From Whitmania pigra (taxonomy: Eukaryota; Annelida; Clitellata; Hirudinida; Haemopidae), in contig JAJTWR010000103.1 in assembly GCA_021613335.1 (NCBI GenBank), positions 47,825 through 111,824 on the forward strand: a DNA stretch of 64,000 nt. The letters run 5' to 3'. This document shows positions 34,319-45,981 of the stretch, one piece after another. The notes beneath the pieces were generated by a model. It ran no database searches, was not told the origin of the DNA, and worked only from the letters and a program-made list of their open reading frames with translations. Numbering within the stretch: position 1 is the first letter of the stretch; each line of letters opens with the position of its first letter. The position numbers were made by a program, and so were the translations under genes.

Positions 34319-35625
34319 TGAAAGAGTCAAAAGCAAATAGTGAAATGAAAAGAGACAGCAAGATAAATACAACACCATGTGCTAGCATCTCACAGAACAG
34401 AAGACAGAAATGGACAAAAGAACAATATAAAGAAATTATCTGGGCATATCATTACGCAATAAAGACTGGAAACGAAGGAGTAACTTCGGATACATATAAA
34501 ATATGGAGAGAAAGAAACCCTGACATATTCCCAGGAATGAATGCAAAAAATCTGAGTATCCAAAGGCGGTTCATTAATAGAAAATGCCTAAGCAAAATCA
34601 AAAACATAAAACGGACTACCAAAAAAATAGAATTAGCAAATAAAGTCCTTAGCAAACTTGCAGCTGAAAAAAGCTTGAATATCACAGAAATAAATGAACT
34701 AATGTATGCCACAGCTGCAGTGATTGCAAATGTGAAAACTGAACAACCAAAAATTCAGGTGAGAGGCACGGGGTGGAGAGAAAGAATCCAAAAAGTGATC
34801 AATGAATGTAGAAAAGACCTGTCATACATAAAGGAATTTAAACAAAGGAAATCTGATAAAAAAAAGTAAAGTTGAAGCCAGGATGAAAGTATTATTAGAT
34901 AAAGCATCATTGTCAAAAAATCAAATTGATGAGTTAGAACAAAATATAAAGATGAAACTACAAGCCAAGGCCCAGAGACTACGAAGATATACTAAAAGAA
35001 GTGAACAGTATCAACAAAACAAAACATTTAAAAATGATGCAAAAAGATTTTATAGAGAAATGACTTCAAACCAAATTAAAGTTACTGACCCTGACAAGGA
35101 AGGAATTGAAAAGTTCTGGAAAGGAATATTAGAAAAAGAAGTTAGCCATAACTCCGAAGCAAATTGGATTAGTGATGAAGAAGCACTATACAATGAAATA
35201 AATCAACTTGAATGGAAAGAACTTGAAATAAATGAATTGACAATAGTGATCAAATTCTCTCACAACTGGAAGGCACCAGGAATTGATAAAGTTCATAACT
35301 TTTGGTTAAAGTACCTGACATCACTACACAACAGTTGTTATGGGCATTTAACAAGATATTGAAAGAACCAGACAACATGCCTGGATGGGTGACGAAAGGA
35401 ACTGCATATTTAATACCAAAATCTAGAGAAACCAGAAATCCCAAAAATTATAGGCCCATAGCATGCTTGCCGACTACATATAAAATATTGACAGGAATCC
35501 TATGCAACCGAATATACAGTCATCTCCAAAATAATCAGATATTGCCAGAAGAACAAAAAGGTTGCAGAAAAGGAAGCAGAGGATGCAAAGACAGTTTAAT
35601 GATTAGTCAAATGATTATGCAGAAA
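34318..35625 (+). pseudogene. R4/Dong-like LINE ORF2, frameshifted and 3'-truncated
   Basis: 34318-34869 encodes RRQKWTKEQYKEIIWAYHYA and ERNPDIFPGMNAKNLSIQRR, a Myb-like/N-terminal region typical of R2/R4-type ORF2 proteins. A frameshift at a run of As (34860) leads to 34883-35335 (KFWKGILEKEVSHNSE, then HNWKAPGIDKVHNFWLKYL), and a second near 35335 leads to NYRPIACLPTTYKILTGILC and EQKGCRKGSRGCKDSL, which are RT fingers motifs. The rest of RT, including the catalytic YADD-type box, and the endonuclease are missing after about 35622. The 5' end is complete while the 3' end is lost, the reverse of usual LINE truncation, so a later deletion is likely. Confidence 0.85.
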
Positions 35626-36140
35626 CAAATTTTTGTTTTAAACAAATTTTTAATAATTAAATATCAATGCAATAGTTTAATAAGTTTTTATTATTTTTGA
35701 TTAACTGCTTTATTAAACAAATTGGAAATGATTTGGCATTGCTAAAGTTTACTTAATTTTTGAGAGCCACTGCGAAAGTAAAAAACAAAGAAATCCTAAT
35801 CACAAAATCATAACATCCGAATAAAAGTTGTTGCTGAACTGATGCAAAATGAGATCTTATCCATGCACGAAAGAGGAAACATGGATGAATCAATAATCTT
35901 CAAAATGATGATGACGATAATGATTATGATTATAAAAATTATAACAACAGAATATATGGTGAATGAATTTAATAAGTAAGAAATACATCAACTAAACCTT
36001 ATAACAAAACTGAGTATTACTTTAAAAAATGACAGGAAATAAAGTTGCCAAGATTATGTGTCTCACAACCGAGTCATAAAATGTCAGTTTGGAAATTCCA
36101 AGAAAATCGATTCAACTTCAATCTTCAACTTTCAAATTCT
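35626..36140. other. Spacer and 3' flank of copy G
   Basis: Type 2 lectin 3' flank with GATGAC-rich sequence; no gene supported. Confidence 0.5.
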
Positions 36141-37520
36141 TTAAAAGACTTGAATTTCACACAGACTCAAGCGTCCACCAGAGGACATGTTAACTGGAGT
36201 TTGTTGGACAATGACGTATCTCACTGGTTGTGCTCCTTTGGTAGAACAACTAACGTCAAAGTAGGAACTATAACTCGGTATTTTAGGGTAGATTCCACAT
36301 AAAGGATAGGTGTTTCTTACTGGTCTCTTTACGAGCCAAGAATCATTGGTGAGACCAATGATCAGGTTGAGGAATCTCTCAAATTCAGTAGCTTAAAATT
36401 TGATATTTTGTATTTTGAAAATAAATTCTAAATTCTCTATATACAGTTTTGTCATTTTTTCACTAATGATAACTAGCAAGTTATTTTCTCAATTAAAATG
36501 TTTAACGAAAAGTTGGCATTATATTAATTTGCGTCTATATTTCGATGACATGAACTGTGAATGTTCTAATTCATCGTAGAAATTACTTTATAACTTAAAC
36601 ACAAATACATTCACAGCCCATAAAATAACTTTATGACGCATTTGAATTTCTATAAATGTTTTAACATTAACAGTTGTACCAATTTGATCTATATAATCTT
36701 AGTTAATCAAATGAAGAACCACTTCTAAAAACCTACAGCTTGAGGAAAACGTGAAAACTCGGACGCGACTGACGCCAACAGTTTGCCTCAAATCCACCAT
36801 GAACCAGTTCTCTCCTCCGTCAGGATCCTTAGTTTGAGCACATTGTGCCCTCCAAATAGTAGTTCCACGAATATCATCCACTGCCAGCCATGACCAGTGG
36901 TTGCCATAAGAACCTGCATTTGTTGAACTCTGACATGTTTGTCTTTTTGAGGCAAGATTTCCATTTGCTAAAATTCAAAATTAATAATTTATTATTCAAA
37001 ATATTCTTTAAAGTAAATGCATATTTTATTAATCTTTTTTCTTTTTAATAAGTAAACAATTTACTGCAAAACTAAGTTTACTTGGCAAGACGATCCTTGA
37101 AGGCATCTACAAAGAAGACATCAATAAAACAATGTAACTCTTTTCAATTTATTTCATTTATTTATTTTCGTAAGAACTTTCCAAAGAACCAATTTGTCAA
37201 AATCTGCAAATCAAACTAAGACTCACATAGTAGTTGTAACATTTAGGATAGGATATGATCTTGAAGGGAAGGAAGCGAAACAACTGACATGTTTTATTAT
37301 TTTCGAAGTAGCTGAAGCTCGTGCAGTTCATCTGAATCTTGCAAATCATTGCACACCAGCTTTTGGTTTTTACTCCTGTTTCAACTGAAGATGGAAGGTC
37401 CAAAGCACATCCTGGTTTGCCGTAACAATCAAGTGTCATATGAAATGTGCTTCTGAAATTGGATTCTGAAATATTCACAAGGTTGTAAATTAGTAAAGCT
37501 GTTAATAATTTGAAAACCAT
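36141..37520 (-). CDS. Copy G: secreted PAN + F5/8C lectin-like protein
   Basis: Model (minus): 37520-37227, 37106-37082, 36967-36737 and 36391-36141, giving 266 residues. Donors are GTGAGT, GTAAAC and GTAGGT. Signal peptide MVFKLLTALLIYNLVNIS, PAN module, microexon MPSRIVLP. Exon 3 is the most altered: LASKRQTCQSSTNAGSYGNH, where NLSSW becomes NHWSW and DLH becomes DIR, then GGENWFMVDLRQT. Exon 4 has PSYSSYFDVSCSTKGAQPVR and a C-terminus LCEIQVF rather than LCEVQVF. Frame intact. Lies 3' of tandem exon 1 fragments H and H'. Confidence 0.82.
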
Positions 37521-37580
37521 TTTTAAATAGTAAAGTGTTTTTAGGGTCTAGAATTTATAATAACTCCTCGATTTTTTGGA

Positions 37581-37588
37581 CTTTTATA
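37581..37588 (-). promoter_or_regulatory. TATA box of copy G
   Basis: Minus-strand TATAAAAG followed by TCCAAAAAATCGAGG, 68 nt upstream of the ATG at 37520. Confidence 0.6.
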
Positions 37589-37780
37589 ACAAATATCTTA
37601 GAAGAGGTATGGAAGGTGTTAAGAAAGGAAACGCCGATAAGGAGACGTACGAAGCAAACAAAGGATTTGCAACAACCTTTAATTTTAAATATCGATCATG
37701 CCTGCTTCAATTGTTTCTATGGACGGCCATATTCTTAAATACGAATATTATGGTATTGATTAAAATAAATTTTCTCTCGT

Positions 37781-37956
37781 TTTGCCGTAACAATCGAGTG
37801 TCATCTGAAATGTGATTCTGATATTACATTCTGAAATATTCATGAAGTTGTAACTGAGTAAAGCTATTAATAATGTGCTGAAAATCATTTTATAAATATA
37901 AAAATTTAAAATGGCCTAAAAATATAATTGCGCCTCAATGTTCTCAGACTTTTATA
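37781..37956 (-). pseudogene. H': promoter plus truncated exon 1
   Basis: Minus strand: TATAAAAG at 37956-37949, ATG at 37888, MIFSTLLIALLSYNFMNIS through TLDCYGK. The exon then breaks off near 37781 and runs straight into the promoter region of copy G. It would encode a signal peptide and about 15 residues. Confidence 0.85.
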
Positions 37957-38080
37957 TCTTAGAAGGGGTGTATAGAAAGTGTTTAAAAAGATAACATCGA
38001 TTTGGAGACGAATGAAGCAAACAATGGATTTGCAACAACTTTTATTTTTGAACGCTTCAATGGTTTCTATGGACGTCCAA

Positions 38081-38420
38081 AGACAATCGAGTGTCATTTG
38101 AAATGTGCTTCTGACATTGGATTTTGAAATTTTCACGAGGTTGAAAATGAGTAAAGCTGTTAATAATCTGAAAACCATTTTTAAATCTAAAAGGGTCAGA
38201 TGGTCTGAAAATCAAAATTAATTTTCAATATTTTCAGATTTTAATAACAAATATCTTAGAAGAGGTGTGTGGAAAATTTAAAAAAGGAAACGTCGATTTG
38301 AAGGCGAACGAAGCAAACAATGCATTTGCAACAACTTTTAATTTTGAATATCGATCATATCAGCTTCAATGGTTTCTATGCATGGCGACATTATGAATGT
38401 GGAAGCACAATGCTCAAAAG
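38081..38420 (-). pseudogene. H: promoter plus truncated exon 1
   Basis: Minus strand: decayed promoter (38420-38180, TATA box lost), ATG at 38178, MVFRLLTALLIFNLVKIS through TLDC. It breaks off near 38081 and runs into the promoter region of H'. H, H' and G therefore form three successive promoter/exon 1 starts, two of them cut at nearly the same place. Confidence 0.85.
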
Positions 38421-38665
38421 TTAAATCGAAGGTTTCTGCAAAGTTTTCCTCCAATTGGTCCTTTTGATCATTCCCTGAGTTCCTGTCGCCTTGTTTGCAA
38501 GAAAAAGTTTGATTTGGAGTTAGAATTTAACATAGCTTATCGAATGACTTTACAACATAAGCGAGCTATTAGATTTCTTAATGATAATATTAATAAGTTT
38601 TTTTAAATATGTTTTTTTTATAATTTTTAGAATTATTCCCTCCAAAAAATATAGGGCAAGTCAAC
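38421..38665 (-). repeat. Upstream duplicated repeat (inverted)
   Basis: Reverse complement of the 9.85-10.0, 14.05-14.2 and 22.2-22.35 kb flank segments. Confidence 0.6.
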
Positions 38666-40058
38666 CCTGCCAAAGTCTTTTAGTAGCCCTGACGTTTAAT
38701 GTTAATATAATATTTTACAATTAGTTAAATTTCTAAAGTAATATGAATGAATAAGCAACGGGATTTTAATGATTTTAGAAATACCTCTACAAATGAACCT
38801 GAAGTTAATACATTTAGCTACAATTTGGTCACCTTCATCACTTGTAGTTATAAAAAATTAGCCGTCATGCAGCGGCGGCAAATCACAAGCAGTTTTATCA
38901 TTATCAGAAATTTTACAACTTTCCTTCATGATATCGGAATAGCACTAACAACAGCAATACAAGTAAATAAAAGGAACTTGCATCGATCATAAACAGATAA
39001 TGTCATAAATAATTAATTTTATATATTTTAAAAAACTAAATTTTTAAATTTAAATTTTATACGATTTCGTGATTTTTACATAAGAAAAAAATCCTCAATC
39101 ATCAGAAATAATTAAAATCAAACTCAAAATCATACAAAACACGGTGATTTTAAATAAAATCATTCGATTTGAAATACTAACCATCATTGCATGCAATGTA
39201 GTTACTTGGTGAATCAGTAAATCATCTCAGTTATGAAATGGACGTTAATAAAATACACAGACACACACACACACTTGGTGAACCAGTAATGGTTACCTTT
39301 TGATGAATTTTTTTTTTACCAAATCGAACTTCTCTGTGAAATTGACATGGCTGATATGTACTAAGATAAACTTAATTGCCATCAAATTGTCTTTAAATTC
39401 TGACTTGAATCCTTCCTTAAAAACATGTCATTAACATAAATACAAATCTGATGCCTATCAAAAGGTGTTTCCACGAAAGCTCAAAGTTAGCGTTGCTATG
39501 ATAACATTACTTGACAACTAGTATCCATTAGTGAGTTTAAGTATTACTACTATTTCAATTTCATTACAACTAAGCTATTGCAATTAAACTATTACTTGTA
39601 ACACAATTATAACGTCATTTAAAACTTAAAAATAATTTATGGCGGTCATTGTCATTGTGATGACGACGACAACGATGATGATAATGATGAAGCATCGAAA
39701 GGAAAAAAACAAAGAAATCACAATCACAAAATCATAACATCCGAATAAAAGTTGTTGCTGAACTAATGCAAAATGAGATTTTATCCATGCATGAAGGAGG
39801 AAACATGGATGAATCAATAATCTGCAAAATGATGATGACGATAATGATTATGATTATAAAGATTATAACAACAAAATATATGTTGAAGGAATTTAATTTT
39901 AAGAAATACATCCACTAACCCTTATAACAAAAGCGAAAATTACTTTAAAAGATTTTAGGAAATACATTTTCAGAAATTTTTGTGTCTCACAACCGATTCA
40001 CAAAAATGTCAGTTTGGAAATTCCAAGAAAAACGATTCAACTTCAACTTTCAAAATCT
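38666..40058 (-). repeat. Arm of a large inverted duplication
   Basis: Reverse complement, with gaps, of about 17.55-20.77 kb (D 3' flank, hAT fragment region, SINE tail). Includes the remnant at 38.83-38.96 kb matching 19.44-19.52 kb and a type 2 3' flank at 39.6-40.0 kb. No gene. Confidence 0.6.
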
Positions 40059-40309
40059 TTAAAAGACCTGAACTTCACACAGATTCATTTGTCCACCCCT
40101 GGGCGAGATTAGTGGAGTTTGTTGGACAATGACGTATCTCACTGGTTGTGCTCCGTTGGTAGAACAACTAACGTCAAAGTAGGAACTATAACTCGGTATT
40201 TTAGGGTAGATTCCACATAAAGGATAGGTGTTTCTTACTGGTCTCTTTACGAGCCAAGAATCATTGGTGAGACCAATGGTCAGGTTGAGGTATCTCATGA
40301 GTTCAATAG
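40059..40309 (-). pseudogene. Orphan exon 4 (copy I)
   Basis: An intact exon 4 with acceptor (TTTGAAG) encoding RYLNLTIGLTNDSWLVKRP, PLCGIYP and LCEVQVF, but exons 1-3 are missing. The intron-3 side stops after about 50 bp at the inverted-repeat element. Closest to the D exon 4 by position in the inverted duplication, with a PSYSSYFDVSCS segment like copy G. Confidence 0.88.
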
Positions 40310-40356
40310 CTTCAAATTTGAATTTTTGTATTTTGAAAATAAATGCTAAATCCTTT

Positions 40357-41402
40357 ATATTGAAATAACCCGGGAGTCCGCAAATAAGTAAGTAAGTAAG
40401 TTAACTAATAAGTTTATTAGAGCAGGTATTCAGTTAACGGAACTGAATAATAGAAGTTAAGTGTTGAAGGAATTGAGGTACTTAAGGACGCGAATGGATA
40501 TATGGACTTCAGAATTCATGATATCGGAATAGCACTAACAACAACAATACAAGTATATGCATACCAATTACATTCGATAAAATTCTAACAACCGCGCAGA
40601 TCATCTTCGACTATAACTGATTAAATGATTAAAACATTAACAAAGGTAAATGTGGTTTACGTTTTCACGTTTACGTTTACAATTTTATTGTCTTAATTTT
40701 CTGAGACAGAGGTATGAGTCAAATAATAGTACTCTGGACAGACCTACGTAGAGTTGTTCATAGCTGAAAACCGGTTTCGTTAGGTAGATATTTTTGTTTA
40801 TCCTGAGATTTATTGATTTTCATAGAAAAGGCAATTGCGTGACTGAGGCGAGTTGAAAGAGCTGAGCACTGGATTGATGAAAGAATGATTTTTGAAAGAT
40901 TTTTGAAAGATTTCTGTGTTTTAGGTGCGTTCTAAGCGATGACCGACAGAAAGTACTGAGCGATTAAATATGATGTAAAGCTAAACTTCAAAAACTCCTA
41001 TATCCCGTATATTAAAAATTTAATCAAAACAAAAATAAAATTTAAAATACGCGCGATATAGGATATACTGAACCACAAAAAATATATTGTTGTAAACTTA
41101 GATTTTTGGAAATTAATTAAGTTTATATTGCTAATATAATTAAATTTGTACTTAATTATATTTGGCATCTTTTCCGGACACGTGGGATATATTTTTGCTA
41201 CAGAAAAGCATTCTCGATAATCACCTGACAAACAACGAGAATCAAGTCAACTTAGAAGCCCAAATAACCATTTGCATCCTTAAGTACCTCAATTCCTTAA
41301 ACGCTTAACTTCTATTATTCAGTTCCGTTAACTGAATACCTGCTCTAATAAACTTATTAGTTAACTTACTTATTTGCGGACCCCCGGGTTATTTCAATAT
41401 TT
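40357..41402. mobile_element. Element with about 130-bp terminal inverted repeats
   Basis: The left arm (40357-40497) and right arm (41269-41402) are inverted copies beginning ATATTGAAATAACCCGGG and including 'aagtttattagagcaggtat' and 'aaggaattgaggtacttaag'. The inside holds a piece of block R and other local repeats rather than a transposase, so it is a non-autonomous foldback-type element. A third copy of the terminus lies at 41773-41850. I could not define a target duplication. Confidence 0.75.
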
Positions 41403-41439
41403 TATATATATATATATATATATAGATAAAAAAAAATTA

Positions 41440-41770
41440 ATTTTAATTAGTAATGTTAAAAATTTTGTCTCCGCGAGAAAATTTATTCCAATCAGGACCG
41501 CCTAAGTTTTGAGCATTATGCTTCCACATTCGGACATGAATAGAAACTTTTGAAGCTGGCGTGACTGATAATTCAAAAATAAAAGTTGTTGAAAATCCAT
41601 TGTTTGCTTCATTCGCCTCCAAATTGAAGTTATCTTTTTAAAAACTTTCATACACCCCTTCTAAGATATAAAAGTCTGAGAACATTAAGGCACAATATTT
41701 TTATATTTTTATATTTTATAAATATTAACCTATTTAAATATAAGCTATTTTACATTTATAAAATGATTTA
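41440..41770 (+). pseudogene. N: lectin-family promoter and start codon only
   Basis: A good match to the proximal promoter of copy A, with TATAAAAG, a leader and ATG at 41763, but the coding sequence becomes ATG ATT TAA because another copy of the inverted-repeat terminus begins at 41773. Confidence 0.75.
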
Positions 41771-41772
41771 AA

Positions 41773-42016
41773 ATAAAATATTGAAATAACCCTGGGGTCC
41801 TTAAATAAGCAAGTTAATTAATAAGTTTATTGGAGCAAGTATTCAGTTAACAGGACCACCTGCTCAGTTTCAAAGCCGTTCCCGGTTGTACTGCAATACC
41901 GAGTCAACGCGTCGGAGTAGCCAGTACCAGCCGAGGAACCCCTAGATTGCAAAAATAGCTTCTTTTTACATCAACATCATCCGCTGGAGAACGTAGAAAA
42001 ACTAGAAAATTTGGCA
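41773..42016 (-). repeat. Inverted-repeat element end fused to reversed SINE core
   Basis: 41773-41850 is a lone terminus of the 40.4-41.4 kb element. From 41851 to about 42012 it is the reversed long SINE core identical in layout to 4.92-5.08 kb. Confidence 0.65.
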
Positions 42017-42017
42017 T

Positions 42018-42265
42018 TACTGTCCGGACGGAAATCTTGATTAAACCCCATATTTTTGTGGTAACTCGTTAAATACAGGTTCAATATTACTCAATTTTAT
42101 TCATAATATTTCTTTATTGCAGATAAAACATCCTGCAAAATTTCAAGGAAATTTAACAAGTAGATCTGTGTAAAATATGTAAAATAGCATTTTAAGGCCG
42201 TTTGAAAACGTTGAGGACATCCTTACTTATACCCAATAAAACTTGGAATTTTTCATAGTTAAAAT
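42018..42265 (+). mobile_element. Tc1/mariner end fragment
   Basis: Begins 'ctgtccggacggaaatcttg' and parallels, in opposite orientation, the 5' untranslated part of the 15.8-17.2 kb element up to just before its transposase start. Confidence 0.75.
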
Positions 42266-42269
42266 TGCC

Positions 42270-42400
42270 AGCTTCAATAGTTTCTATGGACGCCCACATT
42301 ACGAATGTAGAAGCATAATGCTCAAAGTTATATGATAATGATTAAAATAAATTTTCTATTGGAGACAGCATTTTTAACAACATGTTTGATATTAAGTTCT
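42270..42400 (-). repeat. Lectin promoter fragment and spacer
   Basis: Reverse-oriented piece of the family's distal promoter ('gctggcaattttaac' side), without TATA box or coding sequence. It is followed by two partial block R copies to 42.8 kb. Confidence 0.55.
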
Positions 42401-42794
42401 TTTATATATATATGTAACTAATAGAACTGATTAAATGATTAAAACACGCCAAATGTTAATGTGGTTGCTACTATAAACAAAACTAGCAGCAACCGCGCAG
42501 ATCATCTGCTACTTTAACTGATTAAATGATTAAAACACGCCAAAGGTTAATGTGGTTTATGTTTTGCGTTTAGTTCTCAAAACATCATTTTATTACTTAT
42601 AGCTTAAACATCATTGTCAAATGTCGGTGAAAACACAATTTTTATTGTCTTGATTTTCTGAGAAACCAGTAATAGAGTCAAATAATGGTATTGATTAACT
42701 TGATAGAACTACTACATAGTCTTGTTCATGGCTGAAAACTGGTTTCGGTAGGTAGATATTTTTTTATCCTAAGGTTTATTGATCGTCATAGAAA

Positions 42795-42992
42795 AGGTTA
42801 AACGGAGATGAAGCTGTTTACGTTTGAACTTGACCGACTTGATTTGTTGAGTAAATGTGATTGTATCTCCATTTTTGCCATTCCCTACTTTTAAAAGCCA
42901 TTCTGCAAATTCTCTATCGGTATCAAGAGCTCGCATGGTTCGAATGAGTTTCATAACATTTAGTTCCGACCAAACGTGACGTCTCTTCAAGC
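42795..42992 (-). pseudogene. Helitron/PIF1-like helicase fragment
   Basis: The minus strand encodes LNVMKLIRTMRALDTDREFA then EWLLKVGNGKNGDTI, matching the L--NMRA---D--F--WLL-(V/I)GNG segment of Helitron and PIF1 helicases. About 65 codons only, ended by block R. Confidence 0.65.
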
Positions 42993-43037
42993 AACTGACA
43001 TCATAAACATCTTAATATAAAAGGCAAAATGCTCTCT

Positions 43038-43420
43038 GATCTGCAAGTAGAAGATGAATATTGTGCTGATTGATGAAGATGGTGATGGTAATTATGCCAA
43101 TAGTGATTATGATGATGATGAATGGCACCCCGTCAATGTATCTTTATAACAAAAAAATATTTATATGAGTTGAAGACATTAACCGATAACTGATATCAAA
43201 ATTGATGAAATGAAATGAGTTTTATGTTGTGCTGTTTTGACGGGGCTATTTTGTTGGTGGGCTACTTAAGGGTCACCGAAGATGAATATTGTGCTGATTG
43301 ATGAAGATGGTGATGATAATTATGCCAATGGTGATGATGATGACGACGACGATGACGAGGATGGCGATGACTAGCATTACTATGACAGCGACGATGACAA
43401 CGGCGATGGTGATGACGACA
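43038..43420. repeat. Degenerate GAT/GAC repeats and a CCCCGTC-motif element
   Basis: Two GAT-rich tracts (43038-43112, 43280-43420) enclose 43120-43278, which starts 'ggcaccccgtcaa' and ends with 'tgttttgacggggctatttt' then 'gggtcaccg', a member of the GGGCTATTTTGACG repeat family (44.77-44.89, 61.16-61.23, 62.77-62.81 kb). Confidence 0.6.
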
Positions 43421-44129
43421 ACATGAAAGAATCAAGCAGCATTTTAAGACTTTTCAAGCAAGTTTTTGTTTTCAAGAATAAATTTCAATCCAGTAAATTC
43501 CATTCTAAGAATCCGAAGCTACGAGATCCGAAGTGGGATTTGAACACGGACATCAACATTAGGGTCTTCAGCTCGGACGAATTCTTGTTTATTCGAGCGA
43601 ACGTTTTATGGCTTGATAGTGAGATTTTGTGACGCTCTAAATATTTCTCAGTTTGTGTATTTTTTTCGATTTTGTTTTGTTTACAGAATTAATGATTAAA
43701 TGATAAACTGAAATATTATAGATAAATATTTATTTACAATTGTCCTGAACTCTTGCGTAATTTAATATCAACCATCACCATAATCATCAAAATCTTGATA
43801 AATCACTTAAACATTCACTCACTCTGCTTCAGTATTTAAAACTAAATTTGAATTCAAAAATTTATTTTCAACTAAATCATTTACTTTCTAAAAACCGATT
43901 TAATTTAAACCTAAAATTTCTCCTTTTTAACGTTTTTAAAAATAAATCTTAAATAGATCCAGAAATGGAACAAAAAAAACTACATTCAAAGCAGACTCCA
44001 GTTCTTGTTTGCAAAACAATTAGGAAAGGAAAACGTTTGGTGGAAAAAAACTACTTTTGGAGATAAAAAGCCATCGATCAATATAGCTAGGTTAATGGGT
44101 GGAATGTGAGTAGTGATGGTAGGTTAATG
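43421..44129. other. Spacer with an unrecognised short ORF
   Basis: 43423-43632 (+) is a 69-codon frame starting MKESSSILRLFKQVFVFKNK, following the GAT tract. I do not recognise it and see no splice or repeat support. The rest is AT-rich without features. Confidence 0.25.
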
Positions 44130-44135
44130 CATCTT

Positions 44136-44168
<33 letters not shown>

Positions 44169-44413
44169 GTCCATCCGTCCATCCGTCCATCCGTCATCCG
44201 TCCATCCGTCCATCCGTCCATCCGTCCATCCATCCATCCATCCATCCATCCATCCATCCATCCATCCATCCATCCATCCATCCATCCATCCATCCATCCA
44301 TCCATCCATCCATCCATCCATCCATCCATCCATCCATCCATCCATCCATCATCAATCCATCCATCCATCCATCCATCCATCCATCCATCCATCCATCCAT
44401 CAATCCATCCATC
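44130..44413. repeat. (CATC)n microsatellite with CGTC variants
   Basis: About 284 bp of four-base repeats; the left third contains CCGT variants. Open frames in all phases (HPSI, MDGW) are artefacts. Confidence 0.98.
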
Positions 44414-45560
44414 GTCATCACCACCACCGAGCAACGGTTCCTAACGATGACATGCACATAAATCCTTGTCTGATAAAACAAATATTTTCCTTTTCTTAGA
44501 AAAACAAAGGAAATCAAAAATAAACCTTCAAAACTTCCGTCATGATTAATGACTTCATGAAGAAAAAAAAATGAAGTCCTACCCTGTGATTGATCAACTG
44601 AAAGATGAGAAGAAACTGTGATGATGGTGACGATGTTGACGACGATGTTGATGATGTTGATGATCTCAAAGTAAGATTATAAACTATACTTTTTTTTAAA
44701 TATTAGTTTAATTTTAATAAATGTTTCAAATATAATCATAATGCTATGAAGTAATAACAATTCGTTTTATCGGGGATTTGTTCGTCCTGGGCTATTCTGT
44801 CACCGGGCTGTTTTGTCGGGGCTATTTTGACGCGGGGCTATTTTGACGGGGCTGTTTGTCAGCCGGGCTGTTATGACGGGTCACCGTTCTCTTCAAGCAA
44901 CTGACAACACTCAGTTATCATAAACATAAATACATTATAAAAGGCAAAACTTGACAAAAATCACCCCAAACTAAGATGATTTTACTACCAAAAAGTTTGA
45001 AACTTTTTAAATCTTTGAGAACTCTATCTATAGAATGTATGCACGTGAGTTATTGGAGCTTCATTCCATATTATTAATTTTGAGTTAAGAAATATTTTAG
45101 CTTCTGGCTTATTGAGTTTGACGTTGCATATTGAAGTGGCATTTAAGGTAAGCGGAATTTTAAACACCGATGGTGCAGTTCTTCCATAGAATCAAGTAAT
45201 AGAGTTGCTGCTATTCCAATTGATGACACGAAATATAGATTGATGGCCTTATTATCTTACAATTTTCTTAAAAATGTTTTTCGCTTAACTGCAAACGTAA
45301 AAAATTTATTATATTAGAAATTAAACGAATTCGAAACAAAAAAATATAAAAAATCTCGAAACAACTCACTCAAAATAGATTAAAGCGCGTCCAGTGTAGG
45401 GATCGTCACTAATTATGTAAATTACTGATACCCAAAAGAAAACATTATAGTCGACAGTTTATTGCACAATTGAGGGACTGAGGCGAGTTGAAAGAGCTGA
45501 GCGCTGGAATGATGAAAGAATGGTTTTTGCGAGATTTCTTTGACAAATTGGTACTTTTGA
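44414..45560. other. Spacer with GGGCTATTTTGACG-type tandem motif
   Basis: 44770-44886 contains five to six tandem variants of 'gggctattttgacg' ending 'gacgggtcacc', followed by 'ctcttcaagcaactgacaac', which also lies beside the helicase fragment near 42.99 kb. No gene otherwise. Confidence 0.6.
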
Positions 45561-45960
45561 AATGTTTTTTCAAAATAAATAAATGAAATAAACTGATAAG
45601 AGTTACATTGTTGCACAACGTACGAACATATCTTAGCGAAATATATATAATTAATAATATATATATATATATATATATATAATTAATATCAATTAATTTT
45701 AATTAATCATGTTAAAATGTTGCACCGAGAGAAGATTTATTCCAATCAATACAGCCTAATTTTGAACTTCCACATTCGGAATGCGGACATGAATAGAAAC
45801 TACAGAAGCTGGCGTGATCGTCATTCAAAATATAAAAGTTGTTGCATTGTTTGCTTCGTTCGTCTCCAAAAAGACGTTATCTTTTTAAATACTTTCTATA
45901 AACCCCTTCTAAGATAAAAAGTCTGAGAACATTGAGGCGCAATTATATTTGTAGGCCATT
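45561..45960 (+). promoter_or_regulatory. 5' flank and promoter of copy J
   Basis: Begins with a stray intron 1 fragment (45541-45610), then (AT)n at 45652-45681, then the conserved proximal promoter. The TATA box is weakened to GATAAAAAG at 45913-45921 before GTCTGAGAACATTGAGG. Confidence 0.5.
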
Positions 45961-45981
45961 TTACACTTATACATTTACAAA

